Positions 34,318-44,832 of a stretch of DNA of 64,000 nt are shown here, in pieces. The notes below the pieces were generated by a model. That model saw only the letters and a program-made list of their open reading frames with translations. It ran no database searches and was not told where the DNA came from. Positions within the stretch are counted from its first letter, which is position 1. Every line of letters starts with the position of its first letter. The position numbers and the translations under genes are program-made. This stretch comes from Massiliimicrobium timonense (lineage in GTDB: Bacteria; Bacillota_I; Bacilli_A; Erysipelotrichales; Coprobacillaceae), in contig NZ_NFLJ01000006.1 in NCBI RefSeq assembly GCF_002160865.1, positions 1-64,000 of the forward strand. Direction: 5' to 3'.

Positions 34318-35193
34318 ATGTTATTAAAGGATAAAATGACAAGTATAACTTTGACAAGAGTAGAACAGGATATTGTTGATTATCTTCTTAGTCATCAATC
34401 TTTACTTCACAAATTATCAACGAGAGATATTGCTAAAAAGGTATATTGTTCATCTTCGGCTTTGATTCGATTAGCCCACAAATTAGGCTTTCAAGGCTAT
34501 AGTCAATTGAAAGAACAATTAATCAAAGAGCAGGAATATCTTGATTCTCATTTTGATCATATTGATGCTAATATACCTTTTACAGAATATGAAACGATGA
34601 TGGGGGTTGTAGGAAGTGTTTATCAAGTTATTCAGGAAGCTATGAATGATACAATTTCCCTATTACATCATGATAGTTTGCAAAAAGCTGTAAAAATAAT
34701 TAATCAATCACAACATATCTATATATTTAGTTTTAGTTCATATATATCATTGGCAACTGTTTTTCAACAAAAAATGTCAAGAGTTCATAAGCATGTTATT
34801 GTACAAAGTTGTCCGGGTGAAGACAATTATCAAGTAGATATGATGAATAAAAATGATTGTGCAATTATTATTTCATACTCAGGTGAAAATCAGACATTAT
34901 TAAGTGCTTCTCGTTTGATTAAGCAGAAAAATATACCTATCATTGTTATAACGAGTCTAGGGGAGAATACATTAAGTCATGATGGAGAAGTTGTTCTTTA
35001 TATGTCAACGAGAGAAAAACTGTTTTCAAAAATTGCCAATTATACTTCGGAACATTCTGTATCATTATTATTTGATATTCTTTATTCATGTTATTTCCGT
35101 TTAAAGTATCAAAAGAATTTAGAACATAAGATACATTATTCTAAATCTGTAGAACAAGAACATTTTTCATCAAATCAAATGATTAAGGAGTGA
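34318..35193 (+). CDS. MurR/RpiR-family transcriptional regulator
   Basis: A 291-residue regulator. The N-terminal RpiR HTH covers residues 1-77 (LTRVEQDIVDYLLSH, STRDIAKKVYCSSSALIRLAHKLGFQGYSQLKEQL). A SIS sugar-phosphate-binding domain covers about 125-265 (AIIISYSGENQTLL). Such regulators sense phosphosugars. It is 4 bp upstream of the alpha-hydroxyacid oxidase gene and two genes before a GH1 enzyme, so these are likely targets. Confidence 0.92.
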   Translation: MLLKDKMTSITLTRVEQDIVDYLLSHQSLLHKLSTRDIAKKVYCSSSALIRLAHKLGFQGYSQLKEQLIKEQEYLDSHFDHIDANIPFTEYETMMGVVGSVYQVIQEAMNDTISLLHHDSLQKAVKIINQSQHIYIFSFSSYISLATVFQQKMSRVHKHVIVQSCPGEDNYQVDMMNKNDCAIIISYSGENQTLLSASRLIKQKNIPIIVITSLGENTLSHDGEVVLYMSTREKLFSKIANYTSEHSVSLLFDILYSCYFRLKYQKNLEHKIHYSKSVEQEHFSSNQMIKE

Positions 35194-35197
35194 GAAT

Positions 35198-36220
35198 ATG
35201 AAAACATATGCAGATGTTTTGAAAAATGCAAGAGAGTGTATAGGACCATATTGTAAAGCGTGTCCGGAATGTAATGGAAAAGCCTGTCGTCATTGTATTC
35301 CCGGTCCAGGAGCTAAAGGTGTAGGAGATGTTGCGATTAGAAATTATGATCAGTGGAAAAAAATAAGAGTGCAAATGGATACAATTGTTGAAAACAAGGA
35401 ACCGGATCTTACCCTTCATATTTTTGATCAGACATTTCGTTATCCGATTTTTGTAGGTCCAGTTGGTGCGGTTCAAACTCATTATGGTAAACAATATGAT
35501 GATATTACATATAATGAAATCATGGTGTCAACTTGTGCTCAGTTAGGAATTGCTGCTTTTACAGGTGATGGACTTGATCCTCAAGTTATGATTGGTGCCT
35601 GTCAAGCTATCAAAAAAGTGCATGGTAAAGGGATTCCAACAATTAAACCTTGGAATAAAGACACGATTCAAGAAAAACTCACTTATATTCAAGAAGCATA
35701 TCCTATTGCTGTTGCAATGGATATTGATGCAGCAGGTTTACCATTTTTAAAAAATATGAATCCACCTGCAGGAAGCAAAACCGTATCACAATTAAAAGAC
35801 ATAATATCCTTGTGTGATGCACCATTTATTGTTAAAGGAATTATGACGGTAAAAGGCGCAGTAAAAGCTAGAGAGGCAGGAGCAAGTGCTATTGTTGTTT
35901 CTAATCATGGTGGGAGAGTTTTAGATCAGACATTGTCAACAGCAGAAGTTTTAGGTGATATTGTTGATGCTGTTGGAAAAGATATGAAAGTTTTTGTTGA
36001 CGGAGGTATTCGCAGTGGTGTGGATATTTTTAAAGCACTGGCTTTAGGTGCTGATGCTGTGATGATTGCTAGACCATTTGTGACAGCTTTATATGGTGGA
36101 AAAGACAAGGGTATTGAAATATATTTAAAGAAATTAGTTAGTGAATTGGAAGATACAATGAAAATGTGTGGAGCAACATCATTAAAAGATATAACACGAG
36201 ATATGATTGTATGTCTTTAA
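35198..36220 (+). CDS. FMN-dependent alpha-hydroxyacid oxidizing protein with cysteine-rich N-terminus
   Basis: A 340-residue TIM-barrel flavoenzyme of the glycolate/lactate oxidase family, which oxidises 2-hydroxyacids to 2-oxoacids. The active-site signature VSNHGGRVLDQ and the flavin-phosphate loop FVDGGIRSGVDIFKALALGADAVMIARP are present. The N-terminus carries six cysteines (residues 14, 19, 22, 25, 30, 33) in a CxxCxxC...CxxC layout, not usual in classical lactate oxidases. It might bind a metal or iron-sulfur cluster (inference). It shares an operon with the RpiR regulator. Confidence 0.88.
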   Translation: MKTYADVLKNARECIGPYCKACPECNGKACRHCIPGPGAKGVGDVAIRNYDQWKKIRVQMDTIVENKEPDLTLHIFDQTFRYPIFVGPVGAVQTHYGKQYDDITYNEIMVSTCAQLGIAAFTGDGLDPQVMIGACQAIKKVHGKGIPTIKPWNKDTIQEKLTYIQEAYPIAVAMDIDAAGLPFLKNMNPPAGSKTVSQLKDIISLCDAPFIVKGIMTVKGAVKAREAGASAIVVSNHGGRVLDQTLSTAEVLGDIVDAVGKDMKVFVDGGIRSGVDIFKALALGADAVMIARPFVTALYGGKDKGIEIYLKKLVSELEDTMKMCGATSLKDITRDMIVCL

Positions 36221-36265
36221 TTCAATCACTGTTCTAATTTAAGGCATAAAAATCAGATGAATATG

Positions 36266-36305
36266 AGAGCATTGTTTTAAAATGGTACAATGCTCTATTT
36301 TTTTA
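36266..36305 (+). terminator. Terminator after the hydroxyacid oxidase gene
   Basis: The stem agagcattgt/acaatgctct, 10 bp, is followed by a T-rich run. Confidence 0.85.
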
Positions 36306-36339
36306 TATTAAGTTGTGATAAAAAGATGATATGAAATAA

Positions 36340-37818
<1,479 letters not shown>

Positions 37819-37821
37819 ATA

Positions 37822-37852
37822 ATGAAGGTAAGGCATGAAACCTTACCTTCAT
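37822..37852. terminator. Bidirectional terminator between GH1 and LysR genes
   Basis: An 11-bp stem tgaaggtaagg/ccttaccttca separates two converging genes. Confidence 0.8.
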
Positions 37853-37870
37853 AAAGCTTAGATGTCAATA

Positions 37871-38749
37871 TTAACTGATTTCTTCCTTCAATAGTTCTAA
37901 AAATCTTTCGGCTTGTTTAGAAAAAAGATGATATTTTTTCCATGCAATATGAATACCATCCTCTAATTGTGGAGAAAGAGGTTTAAAGCATAGTAAACTA
38001 TTTTCATCAGTGGAAATAATATTGTTGAAAGTTAAAGCATAACCTCCACCTTCTTCGACTAATAAAGCAGAATTATGAATCAAATTGTAAGTGACTTTAA
38101 TATTCAGTTTTCTTTCATTACCACCAATCCATCCAGCAATTTCATTTTTTACAATATCCTGATCAGATAAAATAATCGGTTGATTTCTTAACATATCAGG
38201 TGTAATGGCATCATGTTGAGCTAAAGGATCGTCTTTTCTCATTAATACACCCATCACTTCTTTTCCTGGTAGTGTAAAATAATCATATTGAGAAAGATTG
38301 ACAGGGTCAAAGAAAATACCAAAATCTAATAATCCACTCTCCAATTTATCAGCAACATCTTGAGCATTACCACTAAAAAGATGAAATTGAATTTTAGGGT
38401 GCATTTTTTGCATACTGGCAATCACACGCATAATCAGACGCATAGAAGCACTCTCCCCACCACCAATATAAATATCACCAGAAAGTTCTTCTTGATTTTT
38501 TGATAATTCACGTTCAGCTTTTTGGGTAAGAGTGATAATTTCTTGAGCATATTGTTTTAGAATGATGCCATCTTTTGTGAGTGTGATTTTGCGATTACCA
38601 CGAATAAATAATTGCTTTTGAAATTCATCTTCTAATTCTTTCATCTGTCTTGAAAGAGTTGGCTGTGTAATATGCAAAACTTCAGCTGCTTTAGAAATGC
38701 TTTCTTCTCTTGCGATAGCTAAAAAATATTCTAAGACTCTTATTTCCAT
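37871..38749 (-). CDS. LysR-family transcriptional regulator
   Basis: A 292-residue LTTR. The winged HTH covers residues 1-60 (LEYFLAIAREESISKAAEVLHITQPTLSRQMKELED) and the effector domain runs from about 90 to the end. It is divergent from an AEC-family transporter gene 130 bp away. LysR proteins usually control their divergent neighbour, so the transporter is the likely target, with its substrate as inducer. Confidence 0.93.
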   Translation of the reverse strand: MEIRVLEYFLAIAREESISKAAEVLHITQPTLSRQMKELEDEFQKQLFIRGNRKITLTKDGIILKQYAQEIITLTQKAERELSKNQEELSGDIYIGGGESASMRLIMRVIASMQKMHPKIQFHLFSGNAQDVADKLESGLLDFGIFFDPVNLSQYDYFTLPGKEVMGVLMRKDDPLAQHDAITPDMLRNQPIILSDQDIVKNEIAGWIGGNERKLNIKVTYNLIHNSALLVEEGGGYALTFNNIISTDENSLLCFKPLSPQLEDGIHIAWKKYHLFSKQAERFLELLKEEIS

Positions 38750-38878
38750 GATTCATCACCTATTATCATTATAGCCGCATTTGCTATGCCTTACAAGTAT
38801 AGGAAAATATAAAATATAAGTATTTGATATATGTTGGGTGAATTCATATAATAAAGGCAAAATGAAAGGAGAAAATAT

Positions 38879-39811
38879 ATGACAGCTTTATCAACATTAT
38901 TCCCCGTATTTTTTATGATTGGTTTAGGAGTATTTGCAAGAATAAAAGGATGGATTACACCCCAACAAAAAGAGGGAGCCAACCATATTATATTTAATAT
39001 TTTATTTCCTATTATGATCTTTAATGTCTTATTTACTGCCAATATATCAGTTTCGGTAATTTGGATTGTATTATATGTTTTTATCGCATTTGTATTAACA
39101 ATGGTATTAGGAAAATTGTTAAGTCAGTTTACAGGAGCAAAAATGGCTCATATTTCACCCTATTTATTAACAACAACAGAAGGTGGGAATGTCGCTTTAC
39201 CATTATACACATCTATCGTTGGGTTAAGTTATGCGAGTAATACAGTGATTTTTGATATTGCAGGAAGCTTAATAGCTTTTGTTGTGATGCCTATCATGGT
39301 CGCAAAAGAAACATCTGGGAAAACAAGTTTTAAAGAGTTGTTGAAAACAATTTGTACAAGTTCATTTTTGATTGCAGTAGCCTTAGGGTTAATTCTTAAT
39401 TTAATAGGGGGTTACACTTTTTTACAAACAACACCACTCATAGATATTTATACAAATACAATTAATCAGGCAGCGGGTCCTATTGTAGGAATGATTTTAT
39501 TAATTATTGGTTTTAATTTAAAAATACAAAAAGAAGCATTACCATCACTTATCAAATTGCTCTTTGTAAGATTTGTATTGTTTGCAGGAATTATTGCAGG
39601 ATTCTTTATCTTATTTCCATCAATGATGGCAGATCAAATTTATATGATTGCAGTTTTGATTTATTTTATGAGTCCAACAGGATTTGCTGTTCCTATGATT
39701 ATATCCCCACTTAATAAAACAGAAGAAGATGAAGATTTTCAATCAGCATTTATTTCTTTATATATGGTTATTACATTAATCGTTTACGCTTTGATTGTTG
39801 TATTGATTTAA
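38879..39811 (+). CDS. AEC-family (auxin efflux carrier-like) transporter
   Basis: A 310-residue membrane protein with ten hydrophobic helices in two inverted halves, of the AEC family, whose bacterial members carry malate, malonate or other organic acids. Typical strings are FPVFFMIGLGVFARIKGW at the N-terminus, TTEGGNVALPLYTSIVG in the middle and SPTGFAVPMIISPL in the last third. It has a gaaaggag site. It is paired with the divergent LysR gene. Confidence 0.9.
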   Translation: MTALSTLFPVFFMIGLGVFARIKGWITPQQKEGANHIIFNILFPIMIFNVLFTANISVSVIWIVLYVFIAFVLTMVLGKLLSQFTGAKMAHISPYLLTTTEGGNVALPLYTSIVGLSYASNTVIFDIAGSLIAFVVMPIMVAKETSGKTSFKELLKTICTSSFLIAVALGLILNLIGGYTFLQTTPLIDIYTNTINQAAGPIVGMILLIIGFNLKIQKEALPSLIKLLFVRFVLFAGIIAGFFILFPSMMADQIYMIAVLIYFMSPTGFAVPMIISPLNKTEEDEDFQSAFISLYMVITLIVYALIVVLI

Positions 39812-39833
39812 CAATATCATTTTAATGGTATTT

Positions 39834-39862
39834 GAGGGATGCATGACATCGCCTCTTTTTCT
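39834..39862 (+). terminator. Terminator after the AEC transporter gene
   Basis: The stem gagg-gatg/catc-cctc, one bulge, is followed by a T-rich run. Confidence 0.65.
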
Positions 39863-40030
39863 TTTTTAAAGAAAGATGTAGACTTGTTTGATATATATTT
39901 GAACAACTATAAATATTCTATTCTTACATCCATTGTTTTCATTTAGATAATGATTTTATCAAAAGAAAAAGTAGAAATCCGTATGAAAATTCAATAAGTA
40001 TTGGTCTATTTTAGCCTATATGAAATAAAA

Positions 40031-40063
40031 ACTAGGAATTATTTTAATATCATTCCTAGTTAA
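40031..40063 (-). terminator. Terminator of the RhuM-Fic pseudogene
   Basis: The perfect stem aactaggaat/attcctagtt is followed, on the minus strand, by a T run. It lies just past the restored stop of the RhuM-Fic frame. Confidence 0.6.
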
Positions 40064-40109
40064 AAATCTATAAATTGGATTCGATGACATTGGGTTATAT
40101 AACTGATTT

Positions 40110-41065
40110 TTATTTCATAATTGTCTTAATGAGTTGCATCATAATATCTTTATCTTCTGGTCTTGAAGTAGCTACTAATATAGTCAAGGTTGCAAGCGTA
40201 TCATTATTGATTCTTTCTATTCCATTTTTATATAAAGCATTGATCTTATCTAAAAAATATAAAAATATCGTTGCCTCTATTCTCTTGTTCCATCAATAAA
40301 GCTATGATTCTTAACAATAAAATATAATAATGCACTGGCTTTATCTTCAAGTGTTGGATATAAATCATTTCCGCCAAAACTTTGATAGATGGTTGATATA
40401 CTACTTTTAAATGAATCATCTCTTTCAATGGCAAATTGATCTCCCTGATCTGCAAACATTGTATTGTGTATTAATTTTATACATTCATCGTATTGAATGA
40501 TATAAATATCTTTTTGTCCTTTGGGTACTTCTAAACAATGATGATCATAATCATCTAATATTTTAAATCCTCTCTGGTAGGCTTTTAAAAACTCTAGCAT
40601 AGCATCACTACTTGGCAATTGACCACCTGCTTCTTTGTATTGATCAAGCATTCTTGTAACATATTCAATATCTTGAAAGTGTCTATCATTAACAACATAT
40701 CCTTTTAATAAATATTCTCTTAATATATTATTAGCCCATTTTCTAAAAAGAATACCATTTTTAGATTTTACTCTATATCCGATACTTATTATCATATCTA
40801 AATTATAATATTCAATTTGTCGAGTGACTTGACGATTGCCTTCTTTTTGAACTGTCGCAAATTTTGCGATAGTTGAATTATCTAATTCTTCCTTTAATGC
40901 ATTGTTAATATGTTTTCCTATTGTCTTAATATCTCTATCAAACAATTGTGATAATTGTTCTCTATTTAGCCATACTGTTTCATTATTGGAATCAATAGTA
41001 ACATCTAATACAAAATCTCCATTTTTAAATTGAACAACTTCATTTTTTTCTACAGTATTAATCAT
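40110..41065 (-). pseudogene. RhuM-family/Fic protein gene frameshifted at the Fic motif
   Basis: From 41065 the frame encodes a RhuM-like domain (VWLNREQLSQLFDRDIKTIGKHI, RQIEYYNLDMIISIGYRVKS) and a Fic/Doc domain. At HSFIDG the frame goes to TRE and a stop at 40277. Shifting by one base restores NKRIEATIFLYFLDK and then ALYKNGIERINNDTLATLT, up to TAA at 40110. The restored motif reads HSFIDGNKR, the Fic HxFxxGNxR site that moves AMP onto targets. One A is missing in an A run. The intact product would be about 318 residues. A sequencing error or a switchable tract are alternatives to true decay. Confidence 0.85.
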
Positions 41066-41308
41066 AGCATCATCTTCTCCTTTTCTATTTTTATTGATGA
41101 GTTTATGATAACATTTGTTTGTTTCTATTTTATGACCAAATACAAAAAAGATTGAATAATAGAATAAAAAATAAATAAATGAGAAAGAATATATTTTTAT
41201 ATCATTCTTTGTTGAAACATGTTTTTAATTGATGATAGTGTTTATTGATATTTTTATTTTACGAAGATATGTCCTTAAGATATAATATATAAGTCAGGAG
41301 ATGAGAAA

Positions 41309-41776
41309 ATGTTTGATTATGAATCAGAAATTATTACAGCAATCAGAGAAAGTCATGAAACAATTCTAGAAAGTATTATCAAAGATACCAAAGAAGTTTA
41401 TCAACTCTATTATGAAATACGACAACTGTTGGCTCAAGGTGGTCATATTTTGATGAAAGTTTTTATTGGAATGATGACTCTTTTTATAGCGTTATGTATC
41501 TTCTTTATCCAACAACATATTTATCCTTTGGGTATTCTCTTTTTTATTCTTGCAATCATTGTTATGGGATTGGTTATCATTGTCCGTTTTATTTTAAGTG
41601 TAGATGCTTCTCATTGGATAGATTGTTTAAGAGATGATGAAGCATTAGTTATGAATAGATATTTAAAAGCTAAGCATATTGAAATTCGATTAAAGAATCA
41701 AACAATATCTAAATATTTAAGACATCGACATCAAAAAGAAGTTTTATCTTTAGATGAAGATATGAATGAATCATAA
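41309..41776 (+). CDS. Unrecognised two-helix membrane protein
   Basis: A 155-residue protein of unknown family. A charged helical N-terminus (residues 1-45) is followed by two hydrophobic helices at about 48-66 and 72-93, then a basic cytoplasmic C-terminus (KHIEIRLKNQTISKYLRHRHQKEV). It has a caggag site, a TATAAT-like box about 20 nt upstream, and its own terminator at 41776-41811. No functional clue comes from its neighbours. Confidence 0.6.
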   Translation: MFDYESEIITAIRESHETILESIIKDTKEVYQLYYEIRQLLAQGGHILMKVFIGMMTLFIALCIFFIQQHIYPLGILFFILAIIVMGLVIIVRFILSVDASHWIDCLRDDEALVMNRYLKAKHIEIRLKNQTISKYLRHRHQKEVLSLDEDMNES

Positions 41777-41777
41777 G

Positions 41778-41811
41778 GTATATTCTATTGAAGAATATGC
41801 TTTTTTATTGA
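41778..41811 (+). terminator. Terminator after the 155-residue membrane protein gene
   Basis: The stem aaggtatattct/agaatatgctt (with a mismatch) is followed by a T run. Confidence 0.6.
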
Positions 41812-41904
41812 AAAGAAATAGATAAACCTATGGAAAGACTATCTTAATTTTTATGGAAAGTATATAATAAGATATATCTTTACATAAACAAAGTAGGTGA
41901 AATA

Positions 41905-42858
41905 ATGCAAATAGGAAAGAAAAAGATTGTTGTTATGAGTTTATTTATCGTTGTCATGTTAATTGGTACTCTTATTTATAATAATGATTATTTTCCTAAA
42001 AGACAGAATTATCTTTTTGGGGTAACATATATGACAATGAACAATACGTTTTATGAAGTTATCAACAATGAATTATTAAAGGAAATTGAAAATAGGGGAG
42101 ATCAGCTTCTTGTAAGAGATCCAGCTTTAGATATAGATAAACAAATTGAACAAATTTATGATTTTATTGATGAAGATGTAGATGGGATTTTTATTAATCC
42201 AGTAGATTCAAAGAAAGTAACTCCTGCTTTAAAAGCAGCTAAAAAAGCCGGGATACCTATTATTGTTATGGATGCATCTATAGAACAGGAACAGTTTGTT
42301 GATTGTACGATTGTGTCGGATAATTATGATGCAGGTGTTCAATGTGCTAAAGACATGATGAAAAGATTGAAATCAGCAAATATTGTTCTATTAAAACATA
42401 CAAATGTCCAATCTGCGAAAGACCGTATAGATGGATTTTTAGAAACAATTGATGGATACTCTCAATATCAAATTATCGATCAGGGAGAATGTGAAGGACA
42501 GCTGGAATTAGCCATGCCTATTATGGAAGATATTTTAGAAAAAAATAAAGATGTTGATGTTGTGATGTCTTTAAATGATCCAAGTGCTTTAGGAGCATTA
42601 GCGGCTTTACAGGCATATCAATATCATCATACTATCGTTTATGGGGTTGATGGGACACCAGATATTAAAACACTTATTGGTAATCATTCGATGGTTGCAG
42701 GAACTGTTGCACAATCACCTATTTCTATTGGCAATATTGCGGCACAAAATATGTATGAATTATTACGAGGGAAAGCTATTGAAAAAAATATTATTATTCC
42801 AGTTCAGTTAATCAATGAAAATAACATAACAAAGTATGATCAAACGGGGTGGCAATAA
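41905..42858 (+). CDS. Membrane-anchored sugar-binding protein (periplasmic-binding-protein type I)
   Basis: A 317-residue protein of the LacI/ribose-binding type (Peripla_BP_4). One N-terminal transmembrane anchor (about residues 8-26) holds a binding domain outside the cell. Motifs include VDGIFINPVDSKKVTPALKAAKKAGIPIIVMDA near residue 95 and GVDGTPDIKTLIG late. There is no lipobox. It starts the block binding protein-kinase-regulator-binding protein and overlaps the kinase start by one base. No permease or ATPase is nearby, so its job is most likely to present sugar to the kinase, as ChvE- or CcpC-type sensors do. Confidence 0.85.
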   Translation: MQIGKKKIVVMSLFIVVMLIGTLIYNNDYFPKRQNYLFGVTYMTMNNTFYEVINNELLKEIENRGDQLLVRDPALDIDKQIEQIYDFIDEDVDGIFINPVDSKKVTPALKAAKKAGIPIIVMDASIEQEQFVDCTIVSDNYDAGVQCAKDMMKRLKSANIVLLKHTNVQSAKDRIDGFLETIDGYSQYQIIDQGECEGQLELAMPIMEDILEKNKDVDVVMSLNDPSALGALAALQAYQYHHTIVYGVDGTPDIKTLIGNHSMVAGTVAQSPISIGNIAAQNMYELLRGKAIEKNIIIPVQLINENNITKYDQTGWQ

Positions 42859-44165
42859 TGAAATATTCTTATCAACAAGTTCTATCTATATTACGTCATT
42901 CCCTTAGTATATTAAATTTTGTTATTATTCTTTTTTATAGTATGTTGATTTTAATGACAACACAATATATTGTACAAATACAATACGCCAGAGAATTTTT
43001 AGATCGTATCACACATCTTCCACAACACCCACTCGTTACTTTTTTGGGTTCTATATCATTATATGCAGTTTTAATTTTTGTTATATATAATAGAAATACA
43101 ACAAAAGTTTCATATAAAATGAATGTTTTTTATAGTTTTTTAGAAGTTTTGATTGGTTTTCTTTTAATTTATTTTTTATACATGTCCTATAATGGTGTTT
43201 TATTCCTTATCTTCTGTGATTCTATTTTTAACCTAAAACAAGAAAAATATTCCAAAGGATTATTAGGTGTATTGATTATTGTGTATATCATATCTAGTTA
43301 TGATGTTTTTTCTATATTTGTACCTATGACCAATATGTTTGAATATTTTCAGATATATGGTTCACAAGTCAATGGTATTCTTATGATTATTACTTCATGT
43401 TTAGAGATGCTCAATATTATCTTGTTTATTGCATTTATGATTGTTTATCTTGCCGATGAAATGCGACAAAATCAATATATTTCAGAAGAATTAGATATGG
43501 TGAATCAAGTCAATAAAGAACTTCAAAATTATGCAGCTATTACTGAAAAAATTGGGGAAAACAAAGAACGAAAACGTCTAGCAAGAGAAATTCATGATAC
43601 TTTAGGTCATGCATTAACGGGCATAGCAGCAGGAGTGGATGCCTGTATTGCGATGATTGATCAAAATCCTACAGCTACAAAGCAACAGCTTCAAGTGATT
43701 TCTAAAGTTGTTAGACAAGGAATAACAGATGTGAGAAATTCTTTAAATAAGTTACGTCCTGGAGCTTTAGAAGAACATGGCTTTAAAGAGGCACTTGAAC
43801 GTATGATTGCAGAATTTTCAAGTGTCAGTGATTTAACAATTGAATTAGATTATCAACTGGAAGATATTGATTTAGAGAAAACAGATGAAGATATTATTTT
43901 TCGTATTATACAAGAGTCAATTACGAATGCTTTAAGACATGGACATGCCACTGAGGTTAAAATTAATATGCATTATGATAAAAACTTTTTGCATCTGAAA
44001 ATAAAAGATAATGGTATAGGGTGTGATGATGTTCATTTTGGTTTTGGTTTAACGCAGATGAAAGAACGCTTAGCGATGATTAATGGAGAAGTTCATTTTG
44101 ATGGACATCAAGGATTTTTAACAGAAGTGACATTACCAAGAAAGGAGAGGGATAAGCATGATTAA
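42858..44165 (+). CDS. NarL-type sensor histidine kinase
   Basis: A 435-residue kinase. About six transmembrane helices fill residues 15-210. A HisKA_3 dimerisation domain has His246 in AREIHDTLGHALTG, and an HATPase domain has ESITNALRHGHATEV and DNGIGCDDVHFGFGL. Starts are coupled (TAATG) to the binding protein and 8 bp overlapped with the response regulator. With little extracellular domain of its own it probably reads ligand through the membrane-anchored binding proteins. Confidence 0.93.
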   Translation: MKYSYQQVLSILRHSLSILNFVIILFYSMLILMTTQYIVQIQYAREFLDRITHLPQHPLVTFLGSISLYAVLIFVIYNRNTTKVSYKMNVFYSFLEVLIGFLLIYFLYMSYNGVLFLIFCDSIFNLKQEKYSKGLLGVLIIVYIISSYDVFSIFVPMTNMFEYFQIYGSQVNGILMIITSCLEMLNIILFIAFMIVYLADEMRQNQYISEELDMVNQVNKELQNYAAITEKIGENKERKRLAREIHDTLGHALTGIAAGVDACIAMIDQNPTATKQQLQVISKVVRQGITDVRNSLNKLRPGALEEHGFKEALERMIAEFSSVSDLTIELDYQLEDIDLEKTDEDIIFRIIQESITNALRHGHATEVKINMHYDKNFLHLKIKDNGIGCDDVHFGFGLTQMKERLAMINGEVHFDGHQGFLTEVTLPRKERDKHD

Positions 44166-44832
44166 AGTTGTTATTGCTGATGATCAGGAACTTATTAGAG
44201 AGTCATTAAAGATTATTTTAGGAACACATGATGATATACAAGTTGTGGGAGTAGCAGGAGATGGATCAGATGTTTTACATATTTTAGAACGTGAAGCAGT
44301 GGATGTTATTTTGATGGATATACGAATGCCTGGAATGGATGGTGTTCATTGTACGAAGATTGTCAAAGAACAATATCCCCATATAAAGATTATTATTTTA
44401 ACAACTTTTGATGATGATGACTTTGTTTTTAGTGCATTGAAATATGGAGCGAGTGGATATCTTTTAAAAGGTGTAGGAATGGATGAACTGTATCAAGCAA
44501 TTATTACGGTCAATAGTGGTGGTGCCATGATTAATCCGGATATTGCGACAAAAGTCTTTAGTATGTTTTCAAAGATGACTCAAAATAACTATGCTGTCCA
44601 AGTAGATGAAAGTTCGATAAAAGATATTAGTCATCCAGAATGGCGTGTTATTCAACAGGTTGCTTTTGGATTGTCTAATAAAGAAATAGCTCAAAAATTA
44701 TATCTTTCTGAAGGAACAATTAGAAATTATCTAAGCTCTATTTTATCAAAACTCAATCTAAGAGATCGTACACAATTAGCCATATGGGCTGTACAAACCG
44801 GTATAACAACAAAGGATTTTCATGATGAATAA
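44158..44832 (+). CDS. NarL/LuxR-family response regulator
   Basis: A 224-residue regulator. The receiver domain (residues 1-120) has the acidic pair DD8-9, phosphorylation site Asp54 in LMDIRMPG and Lys at KG in YLLKGVG. The LuxR-type HTH (about 155-215) shows VAFGLSNKEIAQKLYLSEGTIRNYLSSIL. It overlaps both neighbours. Its likely target is the PTS operon starting at 46273, whose upstream region carries repeated tgtca motifs. Confidence 0.95.
   Translation: MIKVVIADDQELIRESLKIILGTHDDIQVVGVAGDGSDVLHILEREAVDVILMDIRMPGMDGVHCTKIVKEQYPHIKIIILTTFDDDDFVFSALKYGASGYLLKGVGMDELYQAIITVNSGGAMINPDIATKVFSMFSKMTQNNYAVQVDESSIKDISHPEWRVIQQVAFGLSNKEIAQKLYLSEGTIRNYLSSILSKLNLRDRTQLAIWAVQTGITTKDFHDE

Noticed and set aside
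40075-40299. Plus-strand frame of 74 codons with hydrophobic content
   Set aside because: It is the mirror of the frameshifted C-terminus of the RhuM-Fic gene on the other strand, has a TTG start and no ribosome binding site.
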